A stretch of DNA of 64,000 bases from SZUA-444 sp965226565 (GCA_965226565.1 CBDDDI010000005.1:529066-593065), one strand, 5' to 3'. Shown: positions 34,253-43,540, counted from the stretch's first letter. Translations and numbers: made by a program. Notes: generated by a model from the sequence alone, not told the origin.

Positions 34253-35223
34253 TAATTAAGTCCCTCCTGAAGGTTTAAAAGATTTTGTTCCATAATTGAA
34301 AGATAACTTATCCCTTTATCATACTCTTTTTTTGAAACATTATGAGCAGAATGAAAAATCAAAGTCTTAGCTCCAACTTCCTTAGCCATTGTGTTTGCAA
34401 CTTTTGGCTCAACAAGCTCTTGATAATAAACTACTTTAATATTATTTTTCTTCATTTCAGAAATCATTTTAGCAACAGCTTTAGCACTTGGCTCAGTCTG
34501 AGAAGTACAAGAATCAAAAGCTGAATGAGCAGTTAAACCATATCTACCTACAAAATATGTCATAGCAAATCTTCCACCAAAATAAATATCTTTATATTTA
34601 CTTTGCTTAATCATTTTTTCCATTCTTAAATCAAGATCAGATAATTTTTCTTTATATTCTTTTGCATTTTCTTTATAATAATCTGCATTATCCGGATCTT
34701 TTTCACAAAGTGCTTTCTCAATATTATCAACCATAGTAATTGAAAACTGTGGATTAGTCCAAATATGAGGATCAAAACCAGCATGATTATGAACATGAGA
34801 ATCATTCTTATCATTATCTTCTTTATGATCATGACTTTTATGAGTTTTAGTTAAAGTTATATTTTTTGAAGCATCAACAACTAACAAATTATCATTATCT
34901 ATTCCAGACAATAAATTTTCTGCCCAAGTCTCCATATATTTACTTGTATAAATAAACATATCTGCTTTAGAAATTTTAATTATATCAGCTGGCGATGGAC
35001 TAAATGAATGACTTTCTGTTCCTGGATCAAGAAGTAATGTAACATTTGCTTTCTCACCTACAATCTCTTTTGCAAAAGAATATTGTGGAAACAATGTAGT
35101 TATTATTTCTAATTTATCATTACTTTTTTTAACTGGAATATTTTTATTTACATTCTTTTCAGAACAACCTACTAAACCTATCATCACTCCAATAGCGCAC
35201 AAAACTGATAAAATTCTTCTCAT
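34252..35223 (-). CDS. znuA: Zinc-binding lipoprotein of ABC transporter
   Basis: The 323-residue lipoprotein has signal MRRILSVLCAIGVMIGLVGC (Cys at residue 20) and the cluster A-I solute-binding fold. Metal-ligand regions are FPQYSFAKEIVG, GTESHSFSPSP, HIWTNPQ and YQELVEPKVA. A His/Asp-rich loop (about 128-148, HKSHDHKEDNDKNDSHVHNH) is typical of zinc, not manganese, binding proteins. It captures zinc outside the cell for ZnuBC. RBS GGAGG precedes the ATG. Confidence 0.9.
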   Translation of the reverse strand: MRRILSVLCAIGVMIGLVGCSEKNVNKNIPVKKSNDKLEIITTLFPQYSFAKEIVGEKANVTLLLDPGTESHSFSPSPADIIKISKADMFIYTSKYMETWAENLLSGIDNDNLLVVDASKNITLTKTHKSHDHKEDNDKNDSHVHNHAGFDPHIWTNPQFSITMVDNIEKALCEKDPDNADYYKENAKEYKEKLSDLDLRMEKMIKQSKYKDIYFGGRFAMTYFVGRYGLTAHSAFDSCTSQTEPSAKAVAKMISEMKKNNIKVVYYQELVEPKVANTMAKEVGAKTLIFHSAHNVSKKEYDKGISYLSIMEQNLLNLQEGLN

Positions 35224-35259
35224 AAACTCCTCCTGTTTACCTTTACGTTACATTTATTT

Positions 35260-35685
35260 TTATTTATTATCATTTTCATTTTTTGAACATTTACAACAAG
35301 TTCCATAAAAAACTGTTTTAGAATAATCTATATTAAAATTATGATGTGCCATAACATGACTGATCATTTCTTTAAAATAATTACAATCTATATTTAGCAA
35401 ATCACCACATTCAGAACACTGTATATGAAAATGTGTATTATCATCTTCAGGATTTTCAACATATTCATAACAAGCTGATGATTGTTCTTTTAAAACATAT
35501 TTTCTAACTTTACCTTCTAACTCTAGTTTGTCTAAATATCTATAAATAGTTGATTTACTAACTTTATTTCCACTAGATTTTAACATATCATGCAAATCTT
35601 CAACAGTAAAATGTTCTTTATAATTAGATTTAAGGAAGCTGAGAATAATGTCTTTTTGTTTAGTTTTATAAGTTGAATTATTCAT
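35260..35685 (-). CDS. zur: Fur-family zinc uptake regulator
   Basis: The 141-residue protein has the Fur winged helix (1-80, including GNKVSKSTIYRYLDKLE) and the C-terminal metal domain with THFHIQCSECGDLL and YGTCCKCSKN, two CxxC zinc sites. Being first in an operon with a zinc ABC transporter, it is most likely Zur and represses the operon when zinc is sufficient. The open frame reaches back to 35730, but GGAGGT lies just ahead of the ATG at 35685. An inverted repeat 16 bases upstream is its likely operator. Confidence 0.85.
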   Translation of the reverse strand: MNNSTYKTKQKDIILSFLKSNYKEHFTVEDLHDMLKSSGNKVSKSTIYRYLDKLELEGKVRKYVLKEQSSACYEYVENPEDDNTHFHIQCSECGDLLNIDCNYFKEMISHVMAHHNFNIDYSKTVFYGTCCKCSKNENDNK

Positions 35686-35700
35686 TAAGATTACCTCCAA

Positions 35701-35725
35701 TTTGAAATTGAAAATGAATTTCAAA
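35701..35725. promoter_or_regulatory. Candidate Zur operator
   Basis: TTTGAAATT and AATTTCAAA are perfect 9-bp arms separated by GAAAATG. The site lies between the -10 box and the ribosome-binding site of the zur-znu operon. It differs from the common Fur-type TGATAATnATTATCA box. Confidence 0.65.
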
Positions 35726-35729
35726 TTCA

Positions 35730-35757
35730 ATTATACAACTTTATACTAAAAAGTCAA
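35730..35757 (-). promoter_or_regulatory. Promoter of zur-znuACB operon
   Basis: On the minus strand, TTGACT (35757-35752), 16-bp spacer, TATAAT (35735-35730), just upstream of the candidate operator. Confidence 0.75.
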
Positions 35758-35887
35758 TAGTTTACTGATAAAATTAATCTGTATTTATATAAATATTTGT
35801 AGAATTTAAAAATTGAAATTACATATAATATAAGTTATAATATTAATAAATGTTATATTAAACTTTGGTAATATAAGGAGTGTTTAT

Positions 35888-36769
35888 ATGTTTGCAAATT
35901 TAGAATATTATAAAGTCTTTTATTTTGTAGCTAAAAACAAAAGTGTTACTCTTGCTGCTAACGAACTTTATATCTCTCAACCAGCGGTAAGTCAATCTAT
36001 AAAACAACTTGAAAGCACTTTGCAATGCGAACTTTTTGTAAGAGCTCCAAAAGGTGTAAAACTAACTCCTGAAGGTAAAGTTTTATATTCTTATATTAAA
36101 AAAGGTTATGAATATATGGTTGAAGGCGAAAAAAAAATAGAAGAAATGCTTAATTTTGAAAATGGTGAAATTCGTATTGGTGCTAGTGATATGTCTTTAA
36201 GATTTTATCTTTTACCTTTACTTGAAAAATTTCATCGTAGTTATCCTAGTATAAAAATTATTGTCTCAAATGCTCCTACTCCAGAAACTATTCAAAGTCT
36301 TAAAGATGGCAAAATAGATTTTGGAATTGTTTCTACTCCTGTTGAAGAAAATAAAAATTATATAATAACAGAAGTTTTTGAAATTGTAGATACTTTTGTT
36401 GCATCATCAAGATTTGGATGGCTTAAAGATAAAACTGTTGGATTAAGCGAACTTGAAAGACTTCCTACAATTTGTCTTGAAAAAAATACAAGCACTCGAA
36501 AATTTGTAGACGAATTCTTACACAATAATAATGTACATCTTTCTCCTGAATTTGAACTTGCTACAAGTGATTTGATTGTGAAATTCGCTGAAAGAGATAT
36601 GGGAATTGGATGTGTTGTAAAAAGTTTTGCAGAAGAAAGCTTTAAAAAAGGTACACTTTTCGAACTTAATCTTTCAAAACCAATTCCACCAAGAAAACTT
36701 TGTGTTATTACTTCAGAAAAAGTTGCTATTTCACAAGCTGCAAAAATGCTTTTAAAATCATTGATATAA
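35888..36769 (+). CDS. LysR-family transcriptional regulator
   Basis: The 293-residue protein has the LysR winged helix-turn-helix (1-65, SVTLAANELYISQPAVSQSI), a linker helix, and a two-lobed effector domain (about 92-290) with IRIGASDMSLRFYLLPLLEKF and DFGIVSTPVEE. Its effector is unknown. It lies 152 bases upstream of purA on the same strand and downstream of the divergent zur operon. Neither is shown to be its target. AAGGAG precedes the ATG. Confidence 0.88.
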   Translation: MFANLEYYKVFYFVAKNKSVTLAANELYISQPAVSQSIKQLESTLQCELFVRAPKGVKLTPEGKVLYSYIKKGYEYMVEGEKKIEEMLNFENGEIRIGASDMSLRFYLLPLLEKFHRSYPSIKIIVSNAPTPETIQSLKDGKIDFGIVSTPVEENKNYIITEVFEIVDTFVASSRFGWLKDKTVGLSELERLPTICLEKNTSTRKFVDEFLHNNNVHLSPEFELATSDLIVKFAERDMGIGCVVKSFAEESFKKGTLFELNLSKPIPPRKLCVITSEKVAISQAAKMLLKSLI

Positions 36770-36921
36770 GCGTGAGTTATATAGGCCATAATTATTATAT
36801 ATTTTACTTATTTTGAGATGTATGTTATCATACTAAAGGATTGTTATTTACAATCTCATATATTTTACTAATAGTAATATAACGCAAATTTCTTTATAAA
36901 TTTTTTTGGAGGTACTTATAT

Positions 36922-38220
36922 ATGGTAAAAGCAATAGTAGGTGCAAATTGGGGCGATGAAGGTAAAGGTAAAATTACTGATCTTCTTGCAGTTGAATCTG
37001 ATGTTTGTATTAGATTCCAAGGAGGAGCAAACGCTGGACACACAATAATTAACGAATACGGAAAATTTGCATTGCATCTTCTTCCATCTGGAGTGTTTAA
37101 TACAAATGTTACAAACATCATTGGACAAGGTGTTGCTTTTGACATAGATAAATTCTTCAATGAACTTGATAGCGTTGTTTCAAAAGGTGTTCCAATGCCT
37201 AAACTTATGGTATCTGATAGAGCTCAAGTTTTAATGCCATACCACATTCTTTTTGACGAACTTGAAGAAAAACGTCTTGGCAAAAATAGTTTTGGTTCAA
37301 CTAAATCAGGTATTGCACCTTTTTATTCAGATAAATATTTGAAAATTGGTGTTCAAGTTGGTGAGCTTTTTGATGACCAAATTTTGAGAGAACGTCTTGA
37401 AAAAGTTTGTGAAATTAAAAATAATTATATAAATGCTATGTATCCTGATGCAGAAAAACTTGATATTGAAGTTTTATTTACAAAACTTCTTGAATACAGA
37501 GAAAAAATTAGACCACTTGTTGGAAATGTAACTGCTTTTCTTCATAAAGCAATGAAAGAAGGCAAAGAAATTTTGCTTGAAGGTCAACTTGGATCATTAA
37601 AAGATACTGATAATGGAATATATCCATTTGTAACGTCTTCTTCACCTCTTGCTGGATTTGCTACAGTTGGTGCTGGAATTCCTCCTCACCAAATTAAACA
37701 AATTGTTGTTGTTGCTAAAGCTTACTCTTCTGCAGTTGGTGCTGGTGCATTCGTTAGTGAAATCTTTGGAGATGAAGCTGAAGAACTTAGAAAACGTGGT
37801 GGAGATTGTGGCGAATATGGAGCTACAACTGGACGTCCAAGAAGAATGGGATGGTTTGATGTTCCTGCAACAAAATATGGTTGTATGATTCAAGGCGCTA
37901 CTGATGTTGTTCTTTCATTACTTGATGTTTTAGGTTATCTTGATAAAATTCCTGTTTGCACAGGTTACGAAATTGATGGTGTTGTTACTGATGAATTCCC
38001 AGCAACTCCTATACTAAACAAAGCAAAACCTGTTATTGAATATTTAGATGGTTGGAAATGCGATATCAGCGGAATCAACAAATATGAAGATCTACCTGAA
38101 AACGCTAAAAAATACATCGAATTTATTGAACAAAAAATTGAATATCCTATCACATATGTTTCTAATGGACCAAAAAGAGAAGATATTATTAGAAGAGAAA
38201 GTTCAGTTAAAGTTTGGTAA
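36922..38220 (+). CDS. purA: Adenylosuccinate synthetase
   Basis: The 432-residue enzyme has the GTP-binding loop NWGDEGKGKITDLLA (residues 8-22; the base Asp and following GKGK are kept), GANAGHTI, the IMP site SGIAPFYSDKYLK, GQLGSL and TGRPRRMGWFD near 300. The last two blocks match the end domain VSNGPKREDII. It joins IMP and aspartate using GTP in AMP synthesis. The usual GQWGDEGKGK reads GANWGDEGKGK here, with Gln replaced by Asn. GGAGG precedes the ATG, and a terminator follows. Confidence 0.95.
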   Translation: MVKAIVGANWGDEGKGKITDLLAVESDVCIRFQGGANAGHTIINEYGKFALHLLPSGVFNTNVTNIIGQGVAFDIDKFFNELDSVVSKGVPMPKLMVSDRAQVLMPYHILFDELEEKRLGKNSFGSTKSGIAPFYSDKYLKIGVQVGELFDDQILRERLEKVCEIKNNYINAMYPDAEKLDIEVLFTKLLEYREKIRPLVGNVTAFLHKAMKEGKEILLEGQLGSLKDTDNGIYPFVTSSSPLAGFATVGAGIPPHQIKQIVVVAKAYSSAVGAGAFVSEIFGDEAEELRKRGGDCGEYGATTGRPRRMGWFDVPATKYGCMIQGATDVVLSLLDVLGYLDKIPVCTGYEIDGVVTDEFPATPILNKAKPVIEYLDGWKCDISGINKYEDLPENAKKYIEFIEQKIEYPITYVSNGPKREDIIRRESSVKVW

Positions 38221-38236
38221 AATAAAATTTAATTAC

Positions 38237-38265
38237 AAAAGGCTTAGAATTTATCTAAGCCTTTT
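38237..38265 (+). terminator. Terminator after purA
   Basis: AAAAGGCTTAGA pairs with TCTAAGCCTTTT across a 5-base loop. Confidence 0.9.
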
Positions 38266-38392
38266 ATTTATTTTATAAAGAGAATTTCCATTTATTTTAT
38301 TTAAAAAAGTTATAATATATCTATTTTTATAAGCTTCGTTATATAATTTACATTGATTTTATATTTATTTTGATAATTTTTAATATTAAATG

Positions 38393-38421
38393 TTTACAAA
38401 TTTGGAAAAATATGTTATACT
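38393..38421 (+). promoter_or_regulatory. Promoter of toxin-like peptide gene
   Basis: TTTACA (38393-38398), 17-bp spacer, TATACT (38416-38421), giving an 80-base leader before the small gene. Confidence 0.65.
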
Positions 38422-38501
38422 TGTACAAAGGTGTTTCTCAGATAAAAGTAAAAATTATTTTCAGCTACCTATTTTTTATAATTAAAAGAGGAGATGATAA
38501 T

Positions 38502-38582
38502 ATGACAGAGGCAATACTTTTAGTTTTATCTTTTACAGGTTTGATATATTCAGTTATTACGTTTAATAACCAAAAAAAATAA
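38502..38582 (+). CDS. 26-residue holin-like/type I toxin peptide
   Basis: The peptide MTEAILLVLSFTGLIYSVIT plus FNNQKK has one membrane segment and a polar, basic end, the layout of the putative holin-like toxin group (BsrG/TxpA/Fst-type) of Firmicutes. GAGGAG lies eight bases ahead of the ATG at 38502. The stop is embedded in a bidirectional terminator hairpin, and a strong minus-strand promoter at 38667-38695 points back at the gene. These features together indicate a type I toxin-antitoxin locus. Expression would depolarise the membrane if the family analogy holds. The longer open frame upstream (from 38370) is not needed. Confidence 0.7.
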   Translation: MTEAILLVLSFTGLIYSVITFNNQKK

Positions 38583-38660
38583 TCGCCCAAGCTTGCCGGC
38601 CAGACGGTTATTTTTTCTAATTTATTCCCAGAGTTATCTTTTATTTGAGATAACACCTTA
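38571..38660 (-). ncRNA. Candidate antisense antitoxin RNA
   Basis: Predicted from a near-consensus minus-strand promoter (38667-38695), with a start near 38660. A 5' hairpin (GTTATCTC with its complement, near 38640-38660) is followed by the terminator stem 38578-38612, which ends in T8 on this strand. The ~90-nt RNA would overlap the 3' end of the toxin mRNA. Ends are estimates. Confidence 0.55.
38578..38616. terminator. Shared bidirectional terminator of toxin locus
   Basis: AATAATCG (38578-38585) pairs with CGGTTATT (38605-38612), plus inner GC-rich pairs (GCCGGC). A T6 tract lies on the plus strand and a T8 tract on the minus strand. The GC-rich loop stands out from the AT-rich surroundings. 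Confidence 0.75.
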
Positions 38661-38666
38661 ATTCCC

Positions 38667-38695
38667 ATTATACAACAATGGATTTTTCAAGTCAA
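38667..38695 (-). promoter_or_regulatory. Strong promoter of antisense RNA
   Basis: On the minus strand, TTGACT (38695-38690), 17-bp spacer, TATAAT (38672-38667). No protein gene follows. The remaining gap 38700-38928 shows nothing further. Confidence 0.7.
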
Positions 38696-38928
38696 GAAAA
38701 AAATTACCAATATTTTCTATATATTTTAAGGTTTTTTTATACATTATTTAAATTTCATTATCCTATATTCATAATCTTTACTCTATTTATTTTTTAGATT
38801 ATATGTTAAACAATTCTAGAAATTATTTCTTTTATACCATTACTTCCTTCATTACAAACCTTTTAAATCTTTTATAAACACATATAAATTACTGAAAAAA
38901 CATTAATATCTTAATATCCATAATAGGC

Positions 38929-38967
38929 AAAAATATCACTTGTAATCTAACAAGCGATATTTTTTTT
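38929..38967 (-). terminator. Terminator of pst-pho operon
   Basis: AAAAATATC with CTTG pairs with CAAG and GATATTTTTTT across TAATCTAA. It overlaps the last codons of phoR. Confidence 0.75.
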
Positions 38968-40617
38968 ATTATCAAATATAATTGTAATTTTTGTTCCTTT
39001 ATTAACTTCACTTTCTATTTCAACTTTTGCTTCATGCAATTCTGCACCATTTTTAACTATAGAAAGTCCTAATCCTGTTCCACCTGTTTCTTTTGATCTG
39101 CTTTTATCAACTCTATAAAAACGTTCAAAAATATATGGTAAATGTTTTTCAGCAACTCCTATGCCTGTATCAAAAACTATAAGTTTGATTTCTTCATCTT
39201 GTTTTAAAATCTTTACTGTAACTGTTCCACCTTTTTTATTATACGTTAAAGCATTATCACAAAGATTATATATCATTTCATATAAAACTCTTTCAACACC
39301 ATTTATATAAACTTGTTCCGTTCCTGTTTCTATTTCCAGTTTAACTTTTATTTTATTTGCTTTATTTAAAAGCTCAGATTTAACCTCTTTACATATTTTT
39401 GATAAATTGATTTTTTCAAATTTATACCCGCTATCTTTTTCATCAAGCCTTGAAATCTTAATTATATCTTGTATTAACTTAAGCAATCTTGATGATTCAT
39501 TATATATATTTCCTGCAAACTCTTTTATATCTTCCTTTTTTACAATTCCATTTGCCATTATTTCTGCAGTTCCCATTATAGTAGTTAAAGGTGTTTTTAA
39601 TTCGTGTGACACATTTGCTGAAAACTGTTTTCTCATTTTTAATGTTTTTTCTTCTTCTGTTATATCTCTAATAAACAAAAACACAGAAAATTGTTTATCT
39701 TCTAAATCAGTAAAACTTGCTGAGAAAATATAAATTTTAGATCCAATTTTAATAGATTGACTTAAACTTTTTCCTTTTAAAGCTTCTGTAATAATATTTT
39801 GAAAATCTAAATTTCTGAAAAAATCTAGAAAATACATCTCATCTTCACAGCTAAGTAAGTTTTTAGCAACTTTATTTGCTGATACAACATATCCTTTTTC
39901 ATTTAATAACACTATTCCATCCGTTACATTTTCCATAATATATGTTATCTCATTATTCTTTTGTTCTAATCTTTCTAACTGCCCTTTTATTTCTTTATTT
40001 TGATAATTTATTCTTGAAAGCAATGGAGACAACTCATCATAAACATCATTAGCAAAAGGATTTTCTAAATCCAAATTATTTATTGGCGCTACTGTTTTTC
40101 TAGCAATTCTAGATGAATATAAGTATGCAAATATAATTGCTACAAAAAGAACAATTAACATTGGCCAAATCATTGAAACTACTAACGAAAGAACTGTGAG
40201 CTGATTTGTTGAGATTCTTATAACTGTTCCATCTTGTATTTTTTTAGCAGAATATAATGTACTTTCTGATAAAGTACTTGACGTTCTTTTGCTTTCACCT
40301 ATTTCACCTTTTACAGCTTCTTGAAACTCTTCTCTATTATAATGATTTTCCATTTGGCTTATATCAGCTTTAGAATCATATAAAACTGTTCCATCTTTAT
40401 CAATCCATGTAATACGATATTTATCCATTTTAAGCGTTTTAAGATATTCTAAACCATTATATTCAACACCACTTGTAACAATATTTAAATTATCATTTTG
40501 CTCTAAAAACTGATTTCCTATAAAATAATCATACAAAACACCTAATATAACAATCATTGATCCAACAAGTATAATAATTGAAACTTTAATAATAGACTTA
40601 GTTATTCTTCCTGTCAT
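38947..40617 (-). CDS. phoR: PhoR-like sensor histidine kinase
   Basis: The 556-residue kinase has two membrane segments (about 8-30 and 145-168) around a ~115-residue extracellular sensor with ITWIDKDGTVLYDSKAD. A PAS domain follows (about 220-320). The HisKA motif is FSANVSHELKTPLTTIMGTA (His near 343), and the ATPase domain has NLCDNALTYNKKGG, FDTGIGV and GGTGLGLSIVK. It would phosphorylate the response regulator encoded next to it in phosphate starvation. The ATG at 40617 overlaps the stop of phoB by one base. Confidence 0.9.
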   Translation of the reverse strand: MTGRITKSIIKVSIIILVGSMIVILGVLYDYFIGNQFLEQNDNLNIVTSGVEYNGLEYLKTLKMDKYRITWIDKDGTVLYDSKADISQMENHYNREEFQEAVKGEIGESKRTSSTLSESTLYSAKKIQDGTVIRISTNQLTVLSLVVSMIWPMLIVLFVAIIFAYLYSSRIARKTVAPINNLDLENPFANDVYDELSPLLSRINYQNKEIKGQLERLEQKNNEITYIMENVTDGIVLLNEKGYVVSANKVAKNLLSCEDEMYFLDFFRNLDFQNIITEALKGKSLSQSIKIGSKIYIFSASFTDLEDKQFSVFLFIRDITEEEKTLKMRKQFSANVSHELKTPLTTIMGTAEIMANGIVKKEDIKEFAGNIYNESSRLLKLIQDIIKISRLDEKDSGYKFEKINLSKICKEVKSELLNKANKIKVKLEIETGTEQVYINGVERVLYEMIYNLCDNALTYNKKGGTVTVKILKQDEEIKLIVFDTGIGVAEKHLPYIFERFYRVDKSRSKETGGTGLGLSIVKNGAELHEAKVEIESEVNKGTKITIIFDNKKNIAC

Positions 40618-41291
40618 TATGTTTCTCCTATTCTATATCCAACTCCTCTAACCGTTTTAATATAATCACCTGCTTCTTTTAATTTAAAACGAAGTGAACG
40701 AATATGCACATCTATAGTTCTTGTTTCTCCATCAAAATTATATCCCCAAACTGTTACCAAAAGCTCTTCTCTTCCCACAACTTTTCCTTTTTTCTTAAGT
40801 AATAATTTTAAAGTATTGTATTCTTTTAATGTAAGTTCTGTTTCTTTATTTTTCACCCAAACTTTATGTGCTTCATCATCTATAACAAGATCTTTATAAG
40901 ATAATCCCAAATTTCCTAGTGTCTTTTTTTCTATTCTTCTTAAAATTGCTTTTATTCTTGAAACAAGTTCCATCATCCCAAAAGGTTTTGTTACATAATC
41001 ATCTGCTCCATTATCAAGACCAATTATTTTATCATATTCTGTATCTTTAGCAGTAAGCATTATAACAGGAAGTTTTTTAGTTTTATCTTTATCTCTAATT
41101 TTCTTTAATATAGAAATACCATCTTCACCAGGAAGCATTATATCAAGTAGCAACAATTCTGGTATTCCATTATCTAAACTAGCAAAAAACTCTTCTCCAG
41201 ATCCAAAACATGATACTTCAAATCCTGAATTACTTAAAGTATAACTAACTAAACCTCTAATGCTGCTATCGTCTTCAATAATAGCTATCAT
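40617..41291 (-). CDS. phoB: PhoB/PhoP-like response regulator
   Basis: The 224-residue OmpR-family regulator has a receiver domain (IEDDSS acidic pocket, phosphoacceptor in ELLLLDIMLPGEDG, conserved Lys in YVTKPFGMMEL). The C-terminal winged helix has LTLKEYNTLKLLLKKKGKVV and RTIDVHIRSLRFKL. In the pst operon it is almost certainly the phosphate regulator, binding Pho boxes such as those at 45413-45452. It overlaps phoR by one base and lies three bases from phoU. Confidence 0.9.
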   Translation of the reverse strand: MIAIIEDDSSIRGLVSYTLSNSGFEVSCFGSGEEFFASLDNGIPELLLLDIMLPGEDGISILKKIRDKDKTKKLPVIMLTAKDTEYDKIIGLDNGADDYVTKPFGMMELVSRIKAILRRIEKKTLGNLGLSYKDLVIDDEAHKVWVKNKETELTLKEYNTLKLLLKKKGKVVGREELLVTVWGYNFDGETRTIDVHIRSLRFKLKEAGDYIKTVRGVGYRIGET

Positions 41292-41294
41292 ACA

Positions 41295-41933
41295 TTATTC
41301 CTCCTTATGTTTACCTGTTATAGAAAACACAACCCATTCGCTAATATTTGTTGCATGGTCACCTATTCTTTCTAAATATTTTGCGATCATTAACATATCC
41401 ATTGCATATTCTGCATCACAAGAATCAATTCTTAATTGTTTTACTATTTCATCTTTTACTTTACAAAATAATGAATCTACCACATCATCTTGCAAAATTG
41501 TTTTATTAGCAAGCTCTAAATCTTTTTGTACAAAAGAGTCTATTGCATCCGAAACCATTTTTACTGCTTCTAAAGCCATTTCTTTTATATGAATATTGTT
41601 AACTATTTTATTTGAGTATTGAGAAATCTCTGCTATATCTATAGCTTGGTCACCTATACGCTCAAGATCTGTAATCATTTTTAATGTTGCAGATATACTT
41701 CTTAAATCTTTTGCAACAGGTTGTTGTTGTAAAAGAAGTTTCAAACAACTATGCTCAATTTCTTTTTCTTTTTCATTTATATTTTCTTCAATTTGCTCTA
41801 CTCTTATAATATTTTCTTTTTGATTTTCCAAAAAACACTTTACTGCCAAAGAAATAATATTTTCACACATAGCACCCATTAAAACGAGGTTATTATTCAG
41901 CTCTTTTAATTCATTATCAAATCTATTACGCAT
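41295..41933 (-). CDS. phoU: Phosphate transport regulator PhoU
   Basis: The 212-residue all-helical protein has the two PhoU helical bundles, with matching blocks DLERIGDQAIDIAE (about 85-98) and YLERIGDHATNISEWVVF (about 187-204), whose acidic residues bind metal clusters. It represses PhoR signalling when phosphate is plentiful and limits PstSCAB. It lies 12 bases after pstB, in its typical position. Confidence 0.93.
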   Translation of the reverse strand: MRNRFDNELKELNNNLVLMGAMCENIISLAVKCFLENQKENIIRVEQIEENINEKEKEIEHSCLKLLLQQQPVAKDLRSISATLKMITDLERIGDQAIDIAEISQYSNKIVNNIHIKEMALEAVKMVSDAIDSFVQKDLELANKTILQDDVVDSLFCKVKDEIVKQLRIDSCDAEYAMDMLMIAKYLERIGDHATNISEWVVFSITGKHKEE

Positions 41934-41945
41934 AAAACTTCCTCC

Positions 41946-42695
41946 TTAACCAAATCTACCTGTTATATAATCTTCTGTCTTTTTATTTTTTGGTGTAGAA
42001 AATAATGTTTCTGTTTCATTAACTTCTACTAAATCTCCAAGCAAGAAAAATGCTGTTTTATCAGAAATTCTTGTTGCTTGTTGCATATTGTGTGTAACAA
42101 TAATAATAGTATACTTTTCTTTTAATTCATGTGCAAGCTCTTCTATTTTTAAAGTTGAAATAGGATCTAACGCAGATGTAGGTTCATCCATTAAAAGTAT
42201 TTCTGGAGATACTGCTAATGCTCTTGCTATACAAAGTCTTTGTTGTTGACCTCCAGATAAACCTAATGCAGATTTTTTTAACCTATCTTTAACTTCATCC
42301 CATATTGCTGCTTGTTTTAAAGATGTTTCTACTAATTCATCAAGAGCTGCTTTATTTTTAATTCCATGTGTACGTGGTCCAAAAGCAATATTATCATAAA
42401 TACTCATTGGAAATGGATTTGGTTTTTGAAAAACCATTCCTATTCTCTTTCTTAAAGTATTTACATCTGATGTATTTAATATATTTTTTCCATCAAACAT
42501 TATCTCACCTGTGATTTTACAATTCTCAACCAAATCATTCATACGATTTATAGATTTTAATAATGTTGATTTACCACATCCTGATGGTCCTATAAAAGCC
42601 ATTATTTCTTTTTCTTTTACATCAAGATTTATATTTTTAAGTGCTTGAAAATCACCATAAAACAAATTTAAATTCTTTATCTCTAATTTATTCAT
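41946..42695 (-). CDS. pstB: Phosphate ABC transporter ATPase
   Basis: The 249-residue ATPase has Walker A GPSGCGKSTLLKSINRMNDL, the PstB-specific MVFQKPNPFPMSIYDNIAFG, signature LSGGQQQRLCIARAL, Walker B LLMDEPTSALDP and H-loop VTHNMQQ. It drives phosphate import through PstCA. The spacing to pstA is 2 bases and to phoU 12 bases. Confidence 0.95.
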   Translation of the reverse strand: MNKLEIKNLNLFYGDFQALKNINLDVKEKEIMAFIGPSGCGKSTLLKSINRMNDLVENCKITGEIMFDGKNILNTSDVNTLRKRIGMVFQKPNPFPMSIYDNIAFGPRTHGIKNKAALDELVETSLKQAAIWDEVKDRLKKSALGLSGGQQQRLCIARALAVSPEILLMDEPTSALDPISTLKIEELAHELKEKYTIIIVTHNMQQATRISDKTAFFLLGDLVEVNETETLFSTPKNKKTEDYITGRFG

Positions 42696-42697
42696 TG

Positions 42698-43540
42698 TTA
42701 CTCCTTACTATTTTTTGAAAGCTTATTTGCAAATTTTTCAGATATCCAATTTATTATAATTACTACTATTAATAATATAACTGCTGTTGCATAAGATTGA
42801 TTAGTATTTAATCCTTCATTCCATAATTTATACATATGAACTGAAAGAGTTTCGCCTGCTCCAAAAAGATCATCAGGTATTTGAGCCACTGCTCCTGCTG
42901 TATAAATTAAAGCTGCTGTTTCTCCAACAATTCTTCCTACTGCTAAAACAATTCCTGCGAAAATTCCATTAGCTGCTGCTGGTAAAATAATTTTAAAAAC
43001 AGTTCTTAATTTTCCTGCTCCTAAACCAAAACTTCCTTCACGAAAGCTATCTGGAACACTTTTTAATGCTTCTTCTGTTGTTCTCATAATAAGTGGTAAA
43101 ATCATTATTACAAGAGTCAATGCTCCAGCCATAATAGACAAACTTTTAAATACAATTGTAACAAAAAACAACGATCCAAATAGTCCATATACTATTGATG
43201 GTATACCTTGTAAAGTTTCTGTTGTCATTCTTACTACAGAAACAAATTTGTTACCTACTTTTGCATACTCAACAAGAAATATTGCTGATCCTACTCCTAA
43301 TGGAACTGCTATTACTAATGTAATTACAATCATAATAATAGTATTTATAAAAGCTGGAAAAAGAGAAACATTTTCTGTTGTATACTTTAAACTAAACAAA
43401 TCTGGTTTAATATACGGAATACCTTTTATAAGAATATAAGCTACAATAAGAAGTAAAACTCCTACTGTTATTATTATAGAAAGATATACCAAAGATTTCA
43501 ATACTATTGACTCTATATTTCTTTTTTTCACTTTATTCAT
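42698..43540 (-). CDS. pstA: Phosphate ABC transporter permease PstA
   Basis: The 280-residue protein has six membrane segments and the permease loop EALKSVPDSFREGSFGLGAG (about 155-175), followed by the EAA-type segment for contact with the ATPase. It pairs with PstC. Its ATG overlaps the stop of pstC by four bases. Confidence 0.93.
   Translation of the reverse strand: MNKVKKRNIESIVLKSLVYLSIIITVGVLLLIVAYILIKGIPYIKPDLFSLKYTTENVSLFPAFINTIIMIVITLVIAVPLGVGSAIFLVEYAKVGNKFVSVVRMTTETLQGIPSIVYGLFGSLFFVTIVFKSLSIMAGALTLVIMILPLIMRTTEEALKSVPDSFREGSFGLGAGKLRTVFKIILPAAANGIFAGIVLAVGRIVGETAALIYTAGAVAQIPDDLFGAGETLSVHMYKLWNEGLNTNQSYATAVILLIVVIIINWISEKFANKLSKNSKE

Noticed and set aside
38370..38582. 70-codon open frame reading through the toxin-like peptide
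   Set aside because: Its start has no ribosome-binding site and the upstream part covers the promoter; the GAGGAG-led ATG at 38502 explains the gene better.
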